Part shown: positions 26,801 to 36,100 of the stretch, piece after piece | Layout of the letters: each line of letters opens with the position of its first letter | How positions within the stretch are numbered: position 1 is the first letter of the stretch | From: an uncultured Opitutia bacterium | Lineage (GTDB): Bacteria > Verrucomicrobiota > Verrucomicrobiia > Opitutales > Opitutaceae | Assembly: GCA_903859715.1 (NCBI GenBank) | Contig: CAIONS010000009.1 | Coordinates: 223,597-287,596 of the forward strand | Direction: 5' to 3' | Length of the DNA: 64,000 nt | Made by a program: the position numbers and the translations under genes | Notes under the pieces: generated by a model | Seen by the model: only the letters and a program-made list of their open reading frames with translations | The model's database searches: none | What the model was told of the DNA's origin: nothing

Positions 26801-27454
26801 ATGATCTCATCGCTTCTAGGTAAAAAAATCGGCATGACGCAGGTCTACGACAGTGCGAACTGTCTGGTCCCCGTCACCGTGGTTGAGGCCGGCCCCTGCG
26901 CCGTCGTCCAAGTCAAGACCACGGAAACCGACGGCTACAACGCCGTCCAGATCGGCTTCTCCACGAAGAAGTCGAAGAACGCCTCCAAGGCCGAGCAGCA
27001 GCACGCCGCCAAGGCCGGTCTCACCGACACGCCCCGCGTGCTCAGCGAAGTCCGCCTCACCGCCGCGCCCACGCTCAAGGTCGGCGACGTCGTCACGGTC
27101 ACGACCTTCACCGAAGGCCAGCTCGTGGACGTCATCGGCGTCACGAAGGGCAAGGGCTTCCAGGGCGTCGTCAAGCGCTTCCGCGTCGCCGGCGGTCCCG
27201 CCGCCCACGGCTCCATGTTCCATCGCCGCATCGGCTCGATCGGCATGCGCCAGACGCCCGGCCGCGTCTGGAAAAACCAGGCCATGCCCGGTCACATGGG
27301 CAGCGAAGCCCGCACCGTGCAGAACCTGCGCGTCGTCAAGATTCTCGCCGACAAAAACCTTATCCTGGTCAAGGGCGCGATCCCGGGCGCGAACGGTGAC
27401 GATGTCATCGTCCGCTCCGCCATCAAGGGTCAGCCGAAAGCCGTCAAAGCCTAA
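26801..27454 (+). CDS. rplC: 50S ribosomal protein L3
   Basis: The 217-residue protein has the L3 loop region FQGVVKRFRVAGGPAAHGS and MFHRRIGSIGMRQTPGRVWK followed by MPGHMG, which reaches toward the peptidyl transferase centre. The 108-base gap before it holds a small GTGCC...GGCAC hairpin near 26726-26740 and could be a leader for control by L4, as in other bacteria; this is only a possibility. Confidence 0.98.
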   Translation: MISSLLGKKIGMTQVYDSANCLVPVTVVEAGPCAVVQVKTTETDGYNAVQIGFSTKKSKNASKAEQQHAAKAGLTDTPRVLSEVRLTAAPTLKVGDVVTVTTFTEGQLVDVIGVTKGKGFQGVVKRFRVAGGPAAHGSMFHRRIGSIGMRQTPGRVWKNQAMPGHMGSEARTVQNLRVVKILADKNLILVKGAIPGANGDDVIVRSAIKGQPKAVKA

Positions 27455-27472
27455 CCCGGAGACCACCCAGCC

Positions 27473-28108
27473 ATGAAACTTACTGTTTTTAATTCCGACG
27501 GCACGACCAGCAGCGAAAAGGATTTCGCCGGCTTGCCCGTGTTTGAAGGCGACAAGGGCCTTCAGGCCGTGAAGGAAGTCATCGTCGCCATCAACGCGAA
27601 CAACCGCCAGGGCACGCATTCCACCAAGACCCGCGGCGAAGTCCGCGGCGGTGGCAAGAAGCCGTGGCGCCAGAAGGGCACCGGCCGCGCCCGCGCCGGT
27701 TCCATCCGTTCTCCCTTGTGGAGCGGCGGTGGTGTCGTGTTCGGCCCGAAACCGCGCGATTACTCCAAGAAGATCAATGGCAAGGTCAAGGACCTCGCCT
27801 TCAGCCGCGCTCTCTTTGACCGCGCCGTTGCCGGTGAAATCGCCGTGATCGAGACGTTCGCTGCCAAGGTCACCAAGACCAAGGCCATGGACGTGATCGT
27901 CACGCGTATTGCCCCCAAGGGCAAGGTGCTCCTTGTGGATGCGCCCTTCGCGGTCGAGACCGCCCGCGCCTCCCGCAACATCGAGCGCGTTTCCCTCCAG
28001 GAAGCCGCCAAGCTCAACACCCTCGATCTGGCCCAATACAAGAAGATCATCGTCAGCTCCAAAGCGCTCGAGACGATCATCGCCCGCGTCAACGGAGGTA
28101 AAAACTGA
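27473..28108 (+). CDS. rplD: 50S ribosomal protein L4
   Basis: The 211-residue protein has the L4 exit-tunnel loop ([20 protein letters not shown] then [20 protein letters not shown]). L4 lines the peptide exit tunnel and in E. coli represses the S10 operon. Its stop overlaps the rplW start as TGATG at 28106-28110. Confidence 0.98.
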   Translation: MKLTVFNSDGTTSSEKDFAGLPVFEGDKGLQAVKEVIVAINANNRQGTHSTKTRGEVRGGGKKPWRQKGTGRARAGSIRSPLWSGGGVVFGPKPRDYSKKINGKVKDLAFSRALFDRAVAGEIAVIETFAAKVTKTKAMDVIVTRIAPKGKVLLVDAPFAVETARASRNIERVSLQEAAKLNTLDLAQYKKIIVSSKALETIIARVNGGKN

Positions 28109-28389
28109 TGAACGCCGACAAAGTTCTCAAACAGATGCTTCTCTCCGAGAAGTCCACCAAGCTCAGCTCCGAGCTCGGCCAGTACACCTTCGAGGTGTTC
28201 CGGTACGCCAACAAGCACGCCATCGCCGAGGCCGTCGAAAAGACCTTCAAGGTCACCGTCCGCCGCGTGAACGTCCAAAACTACCCGGGCAAAAACAAGA
28301 AGAGCCGCACCGGCCGCCCGAGCATGACCTCCGACTTCAAGAAGGCGATCGTGACCCTCAAGGCCGGCGACAAGATCGAGCTCGTCTAA
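28108..28389 (+). CDS. rplW: 50S ribosomal protein L23
   Basis: The 93-residue protein carries the L23 pattern LLSEKSTKLSSELGQYTFEV and HAIAEAVEKTFKVTVRRVNV. L23 sits at the tunnel exit and docks trigger factor and SRP. It has a strong GGAGGT ribosome-binding site inside the end of rplD and overlaps that gene by one base. Confidence 0.97.
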   Translation: MNADKVLKQMLLSEKSTKLSSELGQYTFEVFRYANKHAIAEAVEKTFKVTVRRVNVQNYPGKNKKSRTGRPSMTSDFKKAIVTLKAGDKIELV

Positions 28390-28413
28390 GCCGCCATCCG
28401 GAGAAATCCCACC

Positions 28414-29280
28414 ATGCCCATCCATTCCTTCCGTCCCCTCACGCCCTCCGGCCGCTTCACGTCGCTGAACAAGCAGCCGACGCTGTCCAAGAAGCGCCCC
28501 GAACGCGCCCTCACCGAGTCGAAGCACAAGTCCGGCGGCCGCAATGTCTACGGCCGCGTGACCTCCCGCCATCGCGGCGGCGGCCACAAGCAGCTGTACC
28601 GCATCGTCGACTTCCAGCGCGAGCTCCTCGACCTGCCCGCCAAGGTCCAGGCGATCGAGTATGATCCGAACCGCTCGGCGAATCTTGCCCTGATCGCTTA
28701 CGCGACCGGCGAGAAGCGCTACATCCTCGCCCCCGAGGGCCTTGAGGTCGGCGCCACGATCGTCACCTCCAACAAGGCCACGACGAACGACTTTCTCGTC
28801 GGCAACAACTTCCCGCTCGAGCTCATCCCGCCGTCCACCTTGGTGCACGCGGTCGAACTCGTCCCGGGCCGCGGCGCGCAGATCGCCCGCTCGGCCGGCA
28901 CCTCGCTCGAGCTTATCGCCGTCGAAAACGGCCAGGCCCAGCTCAAGATGCCTTCCGGCGAACTCCGCCTCGTCCATCCCTCGTGCCGCGCCACCATCGG
29001 CACGGTCGGCAATGGCGACCACAACAAGCAGTCCCTCGGCAAGGCCGGCCGCAGCCGCTGGCTCGGCAAGCGCCCGCACGTGCGCGGCATGGCCATGAAC
29101 CCGGTCGACCACCCCAACGGTGGCGGCCAGGGCAAGTCCAAGGGTGGTGGCGGCCGCCAGCAGCTCGTCTCCCCGTGGGGCCAGCTCGCCAAGGGCTTCC
29201 CGACCCGCCGCCGTTCGAAACTCTCGAACAGCATGATCATCCTCCACCACAACGGCCGCAAGCCGCGTGGTAAGAAGTAA
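28414..29280 (+). CDS. rplB: 50S ribosomal protein L2
   Basis: At 288 residues it is slightly longer than usual (about 275) and includes the conserved GRVTSRHRGGGHKQLYRIVDF and the MNPVDHPNGGG active-centre loop with its histidine. L2 supports subunit association and peptidyl transfer. GGAG precedes the start. Confidence 0.98.
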   Translation: MPIHSFRPLTPSGRFTSLNKQPTLSKKRPERALTESKHKSGGRNVYGRVTSRHRGGGHKQLYRIVDFQRELLDLPAKVQAIEYDPNRSANLALIAYATGEKRYILAPEGLEVGATIVTSNKATTNDFLVGNNFPLELIPPSTLVHAVELVPGRGAQIARSAGTSLELIAVENGQAQLKMPSGELRLVHPSCRATIGTVGNGDHNKQSLGKAGRSRWLGKRPHVRGMAMNPVDHPNGGGQGKSKGGGGRQQLVSPWGQLAKGFPTRRRSKLSNSMIILHHNGRKPRGKK

Positions 29281-29298
29281 CCCTGCCCCTTTCGCACC

Positions 29299-29574
29299 AT
29301 GGCACGTTCCATCAAAAAAGGCTTCTTCGTTGATTACCACCTGCTCGAGAAGATCGAGAAGGCGGTCAAGGCTGGCGCCAAGAAGCCCATCCAGACTTGG
29401 TCCCGTCGTTCGACCATCACCCCCGATTTCATCGGCCACACGTTCAGCGTCCACAACGGCAAGGTCTTCATCGCCGTTTACGTCACTGAAAACATGGTCG
29501 GCCACAAACTCGGCGAGTTCGCCCCCACGCGCATCTTCAAGTCGCACGGCGGTCTCACCCGTAAGGAAATCTAA
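29299..29574 (+). CDS. rpsS: 30S ribosomal protein S19
   Basis: The 91-residue protein has the standard [19 protein letters not shown] start and the [20 protein letters not shown] and [13 protein letters not shown] blocks. S19 contacts S13 in the 30S head. No Shine-Dalgarno sequence is seen. Confidence 0.98.
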   Translation: MARSIKKGFFVDYHLLEKIEKAVKAGAKKPIQTWSRRSTITPDFIGHTFSVHNGKVFIAVYVTENMVGHKLGEFAPTRIFKSHGGLTRKEI

Positions 29575-29613
29575 GTTCCTTAACTTTTAACCACGCCCAT
29601 CACCCATCCAAAA

Positions 29614-29649
29614 GGGCAGGGGCCCGCTCCCGCGGGACTGCTGCCGCCC
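29614..29649 (+). other. GC-rich hairpin between rpsS and rplV
   Basis: CCCGC (29623-29627) and GCGGG (29632-29636) pair around a 4-base loop, and GGGCAG (29614-29619) can pair outside with CTG and CCC of 29641-29649. The gap of 95 bases is long for this operon. There is no T tract. It may be an mRNA processing or translation-control structure. Confidence 0.4.
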
Positions 29650-29669
29650 TAACCGGAATCTAAACCATC

Positions 29670-30011
29670 ATGGAAGTCCAAGCTCTCACCCGCTACGCGC
29701 GCATGTCGCCCAAGAAAATGCGCGAGGTGGCCAACACCATCACCGGCCGCAAGGCGCCGGAGGCCGTTGACTATCTCACGCTCATCCCGCGCAAGTCCGC
29801 GCGCCTCATCGCCAAGACGCTGAAGAGCGCCATCGCGAACGCCGAGAACAACAACAACCTCTCGGCCGACAGCCTCACGGTGAAGTTCGCGATCATCGAG
29901 AACGGTCCCGTCCTCAAGCGCTTCAAGGCCGGTGCCCGCGGCACCGCGATGCCCCGCCGCAAGAAGATGGCCCACATCCGCATCGTCCTGTCCGACGGCA
30001 ACTCCAACTAA
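29670..30011 (+). CDS. rplV: 50S ribosomal protein L22
   Basis: The 113-residue protein has [20 protein letters not shown] and the tunnel-loop region ([20 protein letters not shown]) of L22, which with L4 forms the constriction of the exit tunnel. Normal length. Confidence 0.98.
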   Translation: MEVQALTRYARMSPKKMREVANTITGRKAPEAVDYLTLIPRKSARLIAKTLKSAIANAENNNNLSADSLTVKFAIIENGPVLKRFKAGARGTAMPRRKKMAHIRIVLSDGNSN

Positions 30012-30018
30012 TTTTACC

Positions 30019-30651
<633 letters not shown>

Positions 30652-30692
30652 TCCGCGCCCGCCGCATATCCTCATTTTAGGAGAATTCTCCC

Positions 30693-31115
30693 ATGGCTCT
30701 AGCTCCCGCCCGCACCAAATACCGCAAGTCGCAGAAAGGCTCCCGCTCCGGGAATGCCAAGCGCGGCAACACGCTCGCCTTCGGCGAATTCGGCCTCCAG
30801 TCGCTCACCCGCGGCCCGATGACCGGCCAGCAGATCGAGGCGGCCCGCGTCACAATCTCGCGCCACCTGAAGCGCAAGGGCAAACTCTGGATCCGCGTTT
30901 TCCCGCACAAGCCCGTCACCAAGAAGCCCGCCGAGACCCGCATGGGCCAGGGCAAGGGCCCGGTCGAATTCTACGTCGCCGTCATCAAGCCCGGCGCCGT
31001 GCTCTTCGAACTCGCCGGCATTCCCGCCACCGTCGCCAAGGAGGCCTTCCGCCTCGCTGACGCCAAGCTCCCGTTCCATTGCCGTTTCATCGTGCGCGAA
31101 GGCTCGGCCAGCTAA
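30693..31115 (+). CDS. rplP: 50S ribosomal protein L16
   Basis: The 140-residue protein shows [40 protein letters not shown] and [20 protein letters not shown], all typical of L16, which helps position A-site tRNA. TAGGAG lies upstream of the ATG. Confidence 0.98.
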   Translation: MALAPARTKYRKSQKGSRSGNAKRGNTLAFGEFGLQSLTRGPMTGQQIEAARVTISRHLKRKGKLWIRVFPHKPVTKKPAETRMGQGKGPVEFYVAVIKPGAVLFELAGIPATVAKEAFRLADAKLPFHCRFIVREGSAS

Positions 31116-31143
31116 CCGGCCCAACCCTTAAAACCGTCCCGTC

Positions 31144-31347
31144 ATGACTTCCAAAGAAATCCGCGACCTCGCGCCGAACGAGATCACCACCAAGCTCCGC
31201 GAGATCCGCGAACAGCTGATCCAGCTCCGGATGCGCAAGCAGACCGGCCAGATCGAAAAGCCGCATCTCCTGCGTGACTACCGCAAGGACGTCGCCCGGC
31301 TCGAAACCATCCTCAACGAAAAGAAACGCAAGGCCGTCGCCGCCTGA
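31144..31347 (+). CDS. rpmC: 50S ribosomal protein L29
   Basis: The 67-residue helical protein has [20 protein letters not shown] and the terminal [19 protein letters not shown] of L29, found near the tunnel exit beside L23. It stands in the normal order L16, L29, S17. Confidence 0.96.
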   Translation: MTSKEIRDLAPNEITTKLREIREQLIQLRMRKQTGQIEKPHLLRDYRKDVARLETILNEKKRKAVAA

Positions 31348-31374
31348 GCGCGCGCCTAACCCGCACCCATCGCC

Positions 31375-31716
31375 ATGTCCTCCGCTACACCCGGCTCGCG
31401 CAACAAGCGCAAAACCCAGATCGGCTTCGTCAGCAGCCGCTCCGGCGACAAGTCCGTCAAGGTGACCATCGCCTACAAGACGCCGCACCCGCTTTACCAC
31501 AAGGTCGTCAACCGCCAGACCGTCCTCCACGTCCACGACGAGAAGAACGAGACCAAGGTCGGCGACAAGGTCGAGGTCATGGAGACCCGCCCGATGAGCC
31601 GCCTGAAGCGCTGGCGCGTCGTTTCGATCGTTCAATCCGCGGTCGCCGACATCGGCGTGGCGATTTCCGAGAAGGATGTCGCCGAGGCCGTTCCCACCAA
31701 AACCACGAAAGCCTGA
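31375..31716 (+). CDS. rpsQ: 30S ribosomal protein S17 with C-terminal extension
   Basis: Residues 9-85 are standard S17 (KRKTQIGFVSSRSGDKSVKV; GDKVEVMETRPMSRLKRWRV). At 113 residues it exceeds the usual 80-90 because of a tail of about 25 residues (SAVADIGVAISEKDVAEAV and Lys/Thr end). S17 binds 16S rRNA early in assembly. The tail has no known function. Confidence 0.96.
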   Translation: MSSATPGSRNKRKTQIGFVSSRSGDKSVKVTIAYKTPHPLYHKVVNRQTVLHVHDEKNETKVGDKVEVMETRPMSRLKRWRVVSIVQSAVADIGVAISEKDVAEAVPTKTTKA

Positions 31717-31753
31717 GCGCTTTCCCTAATCCGTCCATTTCCGGAGCCCCGCC

Positions 31754-32119
31754 ATGATTCAACTGCGTTCCATTCTCGATGTCGCCGACAACACCGGCGC
31801 CCGCAAGGCCGCCATGATCAGCCGTAAAGGCCAGATCACGGACACCGCCGGCGTGGGTGACATCATCACCGTCCACATCAAGCAAAGCTCCCCCGAGGCC
31901 ACCGTGAAGAAGGGCGAGGTCGCCAAGGCCGTCGTCGTCCGCACGAAGACCGCGGTCCGTCGCGCCGATGGCAGCTATCTGCGCTTCGACAGCAATGCGA
32001 TCGTCCTGATCGACGCCACCAACAACCCGCGCGGTACGCGCATCTTCGGCCCCGTCGCCCGCGAGCTGCGCGCGAAGAATTTCATGAAGATCATCTCGCT
32101 CGCTCCGGAGGTTCTCTAA
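31754..32119 (+). CDS. rplN: 50S ribosomal protein L14
   Basis: The 121-residue protein is full-length L14: [19 protein letters not shown] at the start and [20 protein letters not shown] in the core. It forms an intersubunit bridge and is the site of RsfS binding. GGAG lies upstream; rplX follows after one base. Confidence 0.98.
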   Translation: MIQLRSILDVADNTGARKAAMISRKGQITDTAGVGDIITVHIKQSSPEATVKKGEVAKAVVVRTKTAVRRADGSYLRFDSNAIVLIDATNNPRGTRIFGPVARELRAKNFMKIISLAPEVL

Positions 32120-32120
32120 C

Positions 32121-32387
32121 ATGGCCACGAAATTTCACGTCAAACGCGGCGACACCGTCGTCGTCATCGCCGGCTCTCACAAGGGCAAGTCGGGCAAGAT
32201 CCTCGAGATCCTGGCCGCCAAGGGGCGCGCCCGCGTCGAGAGCGTCGCGATGATCAAGCGCCACCTCAAGAAGTCGCAGGAGCATCCGCAGGGCACCATC
32301 GCCGAGCGCGAGGGTTCCGTGCACATCTCCAACCTCATGCTCCAGTCGGTGTTCGACGCGAGCAAGCGCAAGAAGGCCACCGCCTGA
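32121..32387 (+). CDS. rplX: 50S ribosomal protein L24
   Basis: The 88-residue protein has the KOW motif (VKRGDTVVVIAGSHKGKSGK, 8-27) and the EGSVHISNLML segment of L24, an assembly initiator. It is slightly shorter than the usual 100 residues. GGAGG within the end of rplN serves as ribosome-binding site. Confidence 0.97.
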   Translation: MATKFHVKRGDTVVVIAGSHKGKSGKILEILAAKGRARVESVAMIKRHLKKSQEHPQGTIAEREGSVHISNLMLQSVFDASKRKKATA

Positions 32388-32500
32388 TCCCGCCGCACTG
32401 CGCGCTTGCCAACCCGGCGTCCCGCCTGCGTTACTGAACCTTTTCCACTCACAAAACTCACTCTTCATGCCTCCGGGTCGGTAATCCGGTCGCCCTCCAA

Positions 32501-33079
32501 ATGAGCTACGTTCCCACTCTCAAAAAACTCTACACCGAGCAGGTCGCCCCTGAGCTGGTGAAGAGCCGCGGCTACAAAAACAAGCACCAGGTTCCGAAGC
32601 TGACGAAAATCAGCCTGAACACCGGCATCGATGCCGATGCCGACAAGAACCAGATCGCCGACGTGCAGCGCGACCTGACCCTGCTGGCCGGCCAGAAGCC
32701 GATCCTTGCCCGCTCGCGCAAGGCCATCGCCAATTTCAAGCTGAAGCCCAACCAGGTCGTCGGCTGCCACGTCACGCTCCGCGGCAACGCCATGTGGGAG
32801 TTCCTCTACCGCCTCCTCGCGGTCGCCCTCCCGACCATCCGCGACTTCCGCGGCACGTCGCCCAAGCTCGACGGCCAGGGCAACTACAACATCGGCATCA
32901 CCGACTTCACCATCTTCCCCGAGATCACCGTGGAAAACGTCAAGAAGACCATGGGTCTCGACATCACCATCGTCACCACGGCCGAGACCGACGACGAGGG
33001 CCGCGAGCTGCTCCGCCTGCTCGGCATGCCTTTCCGCCGCTCCGAGCCCGCCGCCGCCCAGAAACCCACTGCCGCCTAA
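32501..33079 (+). CDS. rplE: 50S ribosomal protein L5
   Basis: The 192-residue protein has [33 protein letters not shown] and the [14 protein letters not shown] segment of L5, which binds 5S rRNA. A 113-base gap separates it from rplX, one of the longer ones in this operon, with nothing recognisable in it. Confidence 0.97.
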   Translation: MSYVPTLKKLYTEQVAPELVKSRGYKNKHQVPKLTKISLNTGIDADADKNQIADVQRDLTLLAGQKPILARSRKAIANFKLKPNQVVGCHVTLRGNAMWEFLYRLLAVALPTIRDFRGTSPKLDGQGNYNIGITDFTIFPEITVENVKKTMGLDITIVTTAETDDEGRELLRLLGMPFRRSEPAAAQKPTAA

Positions 33080-33093
33080 CCGCTTCCGCCGCC

Positions 33094-33399
33094 ATGCCGA
33101 AAACCTCCGCTATCGAGCGCAATAAAAAGCGCATCCGCCTCGTCACCAAGTTCGCCGCCAAGCGCGCCGAGCTGAAGTCGATCCTCGCCAACCCGGCCAC
33201 CACCGACGTGGAGTTTTTCGCCGCGCAGAAGAAGCTCGCGAAGCTCCCCAAGGACTCGTCCAAGGTCCGCATCCGCAACCGCTGCTCCATGAGCGGCCGC
33301 CCGCGCGCCTACATCGGCAAGTTCGGCGTTTCCCGTATCACGTTCCGTGAACTGGCCCTGGCCGGCAAGATTCCCGGCGTCACCAAATCCTCCTGGTAA
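33094..33399 (+). CDS. rpsN: 30S ribosomal protein S14 (zinc-free long form)
   Basis: The ATG at 33094 starts a 101-residue S14 ([35 protein letters not shown]). It is the long form without the CxxC...CxxC zinc site. The frame is open far upstream inside rplE, but that part is not coding. S14 helps complete the 30S head. Confidence 0.96.
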   Translation: MPKTSAIERNKKRIRLVTKFAAKRAELKSILANPATTDVEFFAAQKKLAKLPKDSSKVRIRNRCSMSGRPRAYIGKFGVSRITFRELALAGKIPGVTKSSW

Positions 33400-33458
33400 A
33401 CTTTTATGGCTGCGGGAGTCGGATATGACCCGCCGCCACTGCCCAACCAACATCCATC

Positions 33459-33851
33459 ATGACAGACCCGATCAGTGATTTCCTGACCCGCCTCCGCAAT
33501 GCGTCGAAGGCCGGTCTCGCCGAGTGCTCCTCCCCGCACTCCAAACTCCGCGCGGCCATCGCCGCCATTCTGAAGACTGAGGGCTACATCGCCGACTACA
33601 AGGACGGCGTCGATGCCCAGGGTCACAAGACTCTCGTGGTCGCGATGAAGTACGTCGCCGGTGCCCCTGCCATCACGGGGATCGTCCGCGTTTCGTCTCC
33701 CGGCCGCCGCCTTTACTACGCTTATACGGATGTCCCGCGCGTGTTGAACGGCCTCGGCATCAGCATCCTCTCGACCTCGAAGGGCCTGCTGAAGGATCAA
33801 GACTGCCGCCGCCAGAAGGCCGGTGGTGAACTGCTTTGCAACGTTTGGTAA
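33459..33851 (+). CDS. rpsH: 30S ribosomal protein S8
   Basis: The 130-residue protein begins MTDPISDFLTRLRNASKAGL and contains RVSSPGRRLYYAYTDVP and the GISILSTSKGLL segment of S8. In E. coli S8 represses the spc operon at an mRNA site near rplE; no matching structure was established here. Confidence 0.97.
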   Translation: MTDPISDFLTRLRNASKAGLAECSSPHSKLRAAIAAILKTEGYIADYKDGVDAQGHKTLVVAMKYVAGAPAITGIVRVSSPGRRLYYAYTDVPRVLNGLGISILSTSKGLLKDQDCRRQKAGGELLCNVW

Positions 33852-33864
33852 CCCGCCGCGCACC

Positions 33865-34401
33865 ATGAGCCGTATTGGCAAACAACCCGTTCCCATCCCC
33901 GACAAGGTCAAGGTCACCGTCACCAACGGTACCGTCCTCGTCGAGGGTCCCAAGGGCAAGGTCTCGAAGACCTTCGCCTCCGCTGTCAAAGTCATCGTTG
34001 GTGACAAGAAGATCACCTTCGCCCCGACCGAGGAGACGCGTTTCGCGAATGCCATGTACGGCACCGCGCGCTCGATCGTCGCCGGCATGGTGAAGGGCGT
34101 GACCGACGGCTACATCAAGGAGCTCGAGATCCAGGGCGTCGGCTTCAAGGCCAACCTCAAGGGCAAGCAGCTCGACCTCGCGCTCGGTTACTCGCACCCC
34201 ATTCTGATGGACATCCCCGAGGGCATCAAGGTCACCGTCACCGACCAGACCAAGGTCAAGGTCGAGGGCGCGGACAAGCAGCTCGTCGGCGCCGTCACCG
34301 CGGAAATCCGCAGCTACTATCCGCCGGAGCCTTACAAGGGCAAGGGCGTCCGCATCGTTGGCGAACGTGTCCGCCGCAAAGAAGGCAAGACCGTCGCCTA
34401 A
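33865..34401 (+). CDS. rplF: 50S ribosomal protein L6
   Basis: Starting at the ATG 33865 the 178-residue protein is standard L6: MSRIGKQPVPIPDKVKVTV, the central ARSIVAGMVKGVTDGYIKEL, and the C-terminal YYPPEPYKGKGVRI. L6 lies near the sarcin-ricin loop. Upstream codons in frame overlap rpsH and are not used. Confidence 0.97.
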   Translation: MSRIGKQPVPIPDKVKVTVTNGTVLVEGPKGKVSKTFASAVKVIVGDKKITFAPTEETRFANAMYGTARSIVAGMVKGVTDGYIKELEIQGVGFKANLKGKQLDLALGYSHPILMDIPEGIKVTVTDQTKVKVEGADKQLVGAVTAEIRSYYPPEPYKGKGVRIVGERVRRKEGKTVA

Positions 34402-34430
34402 AGCCAACCGCAACTCTCCGGGGTCCACCC

Positions 34431-34793
34431 ATGAATACCATTAGCAAAGCCAGTCTCCTCCAGAAACGCCGCTGGAGAATCCGCAAGAAAGTCACCGGCA
34501 CCGCCCTCCGCCCGCGTCTCAGCGTGCGCTTCACCACGAAGCACATCTACGCGCAGGCGATCGACGACGACAAGGGCGCGACGCTCGTGTTTCTCGGGAC
34601 GCTCGATCCCGAGTTCCGCAAGCAGAAGCTCACCGCCAATCTCGCCGGGGCCAAAGCCCTCGGTGTCGCCTTTGCCCTCAAGGCCAAGGCAGCCGGCATC
34701 GCCTCGGTCGTGTTCGACCGCAGCGGCGCCCTGTATCACGGTAAAGTCAAAGTGTTTGCCGACGCCGCGCGCGAAGGCGGCCTCCAGTTCTAA
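34431..34793 (+). CDS. rplR: 50S ribosomal protein L18
   Basis: The 120-residue protein has the L18 pattern RRWRIRKKVTGTALRPRLSV near 14-33 and the terminal VVFDRSGALYHGKVKVFADA. L18 binds 5S rRNA with L5. Three bases separate it from rpsE. Confidence 0.97.
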   Translation: MNTISKASLLQKRRWRIRKKVTGTALRPRLSVRFTTKHIYAQAIDDDKGATLVFLGTLDPEFRKQKLTANLAGAKALGVAFALKAKAAGIASVVFDRSGALYHGKVKVFADAAREGGLQF

Positions 34794-34796
34794 TCC

Positions 34797-35459
34797 ATGC
34801 CCATGAGCACCGAATCCACTCCTGTTTCCGCCACTCCCGCCCCCGCCGCGACCGCTCCGGCTTCCACGCCAGCTCCTGCGCGCGAACACCGCGGCGGCCC
34901 TGGTGGCGGCAACAACCGCGGCCCCAATCGGGGCGGCGGCGGCGGCTTCCGCCGTGATGACCGCAACCGTAACAACCGCGACAAGGAGCAGGGTGATGGC
35001 CCGACGATGATCGAGAAGGTCGTCTTCATCAACCGCTGTGCCAAGGTCGTCAAGGGCGGCCGCCGCTTCAGCTTTTCCGCGCTCGCCGTGGTCGGCGACG
35101 GCAAGGGCAAGGTTGGCATCGGCTACGGCAAGGCCAACGAGGTTCCGGACGCCATCAAGAAGGGCACCGCGAACGCCCACAAGCACCTCGTGAGCGTCAA
35201 GCTCAAGGGTGACACCATTCCCCACGACGTGTTCGGCGAATACGATGGCGGCAAGGTCCTCCTCAAGCCCGCCACGACCGGCACCGGCCTCATCGCCGGT
35301 GGCGCCGTCCGTGCGGTCCTCGAGGCGGCCGGCGTGAAGAACGTGCTCACGAAGTCGATGGGTTCCAGCAACCACATCGCCGTCGTGCATGCCACGCTCA
35401 ACGGGCTGCTCCAGCTCCGCCTGGCCGACGAAATCGCCGCGATCCGCAAGACCAGCTGA
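34797..35459 (+). CDS. rpsE: 30S ribosomal protein S5 with long N-terminal extension
   Basis: Residues from about 72 onward are normal S5 ([57 protein letters not shown]). Before them is an extension of about 70 residues: first Ser/Thr/Pro/Ala rich, then Gly/Arg/Asn rich with RGG-like patches (35-66). Usual S5 is about 166 residues. The start could be Met1 or Met3, which makes little difference. S5 acts in decoding fidelity. rpmD (L30), normally next, is absent. Confidence 0.96.
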   Translation: MPMSTESTPVSATPAPAATAPASTPAPAREHRGGPGGGNNRGPNRGGGGGFRRDDRNRNNRDKEQGDGPTMIEKVVFINRCAKVVKGGRRFSFSALAVVGDGKGKVGIGYGKANEVPDAIKKGTANAHKHLVSVKLKGDTIPHDVFGEYDGGKVLLKPATTGTGLIAGGAVRAVLEAAGVKNVLTKSMGSSNHIAVVHATLNGLLQLRLADEIAAIRKTS

Positions 35460-35534
35460 GATTCTCTTTAACAAAAATCCGAGTCCTGCCTTCGCGGTTT
35501 GCGAGGGTGGGGCGCCCCTCCTGAGGAACCATCC

Positions 35535-35981
35535 ATGAAACTCCACGAACTTAAGAACGTCGCCGGCGCCGTGCATCGCAAAAAGCGGGTCGGCTGCGGC
35601 GAAGGCGGCGGCCACGGCAAGACCAGCGGTCGCGGCGGCAAGGGCCAGTCGGCCCGCTCCGGCAGCAGCATCCGCCCCGGCTTCGAAGGCGGCCAGATGC
35701 CGCTGTACCGCAAGCTCCCGCACCGCGGCTTCAACAATTACAATCACCGCACGGAAATCGCGGTCTTGAATGTCGGCGATCTCGGGTCGCTCGATGCCAA
35801 GGTCACCGAGGTCAATGCCACGGTGCTCGCGTCCGCCGGACTCATCCGCGGCGGCGAGAAGACGGTCAAGATCCTGGGCGACGGCGAACTGAGCCGCGCG
35901 CTCAAGGTCACGGCGGCCAAGTTCTCGGAATCGGCCAAGGCCAAGATCGAGAAGGCCGGCGGCCAGGCCATCGTGGGCTAA
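35535..35981 (+). CDS. rplO: 50S ribosomal protein L15
   Basis: The ATG at 35535 gives a 148-residue L15 with MKLHELKNVAGAVHRKKRVG, HGKTSGRGGKGQSARSG and the GFEGGQMPLYRKLPHRGF block. L15 is a late assembly protein. It follows rpsE by 75 bases with no L30 gene between. Confidence 0.97.
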   Translation: MKLHELKNVAGAVHRKKRVGCGEGGGHGKTSGRGGKGQSARSGSSIRPGFEGGQMPLYRKLPHRGFNNYNHRTEIAVLNVGDLGSLDAKVTEVNATVLASAGLIRGGEKTVKILGDGELSRALKVTAAKFSESAKAKIEKAGGQAIVG

Positions 35982-35990
35982 AGCCTCCGG

Positions 35991-36090
35991 AATTTCGATT
36001 TTTGATTCTCGATTTTCGATTGGGCCGCGTCCGTCGGCGCCCGCTCGAAGCCGGAATCTGAAATCGAGAATCCAGAATCAAAAATCTAAA
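35991..36090. repeat. AT-rich inverted repeat between rplO and secY
   Basis: The left arm (35991-36021) reads as repeated GATTTTTGATTCTCGATT words; the right arm (36054-36090) carries the complement (AATCGAGAATCCAGAATCAA). The arms are separated by a GC-rich 32-base loop. The low GC of the arms contrasts with the genes. A related element lies at 41691-41782. Confidence 0.8.
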
Positions 36091-36100
36091 ATATCCTCCC

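Noticed and set aside
30678..30692. Inverted sequence GGAGAATTCTCC before rplP
   Set aside because: It is a short palindrome that contains the ribosome-binding site; too short to claim regulation.
35460..35534. Possible rpmD (L30) between rpsE and rplO
   Set aside because: Only 75 bases are available and no L30-like frame is present on either strand.
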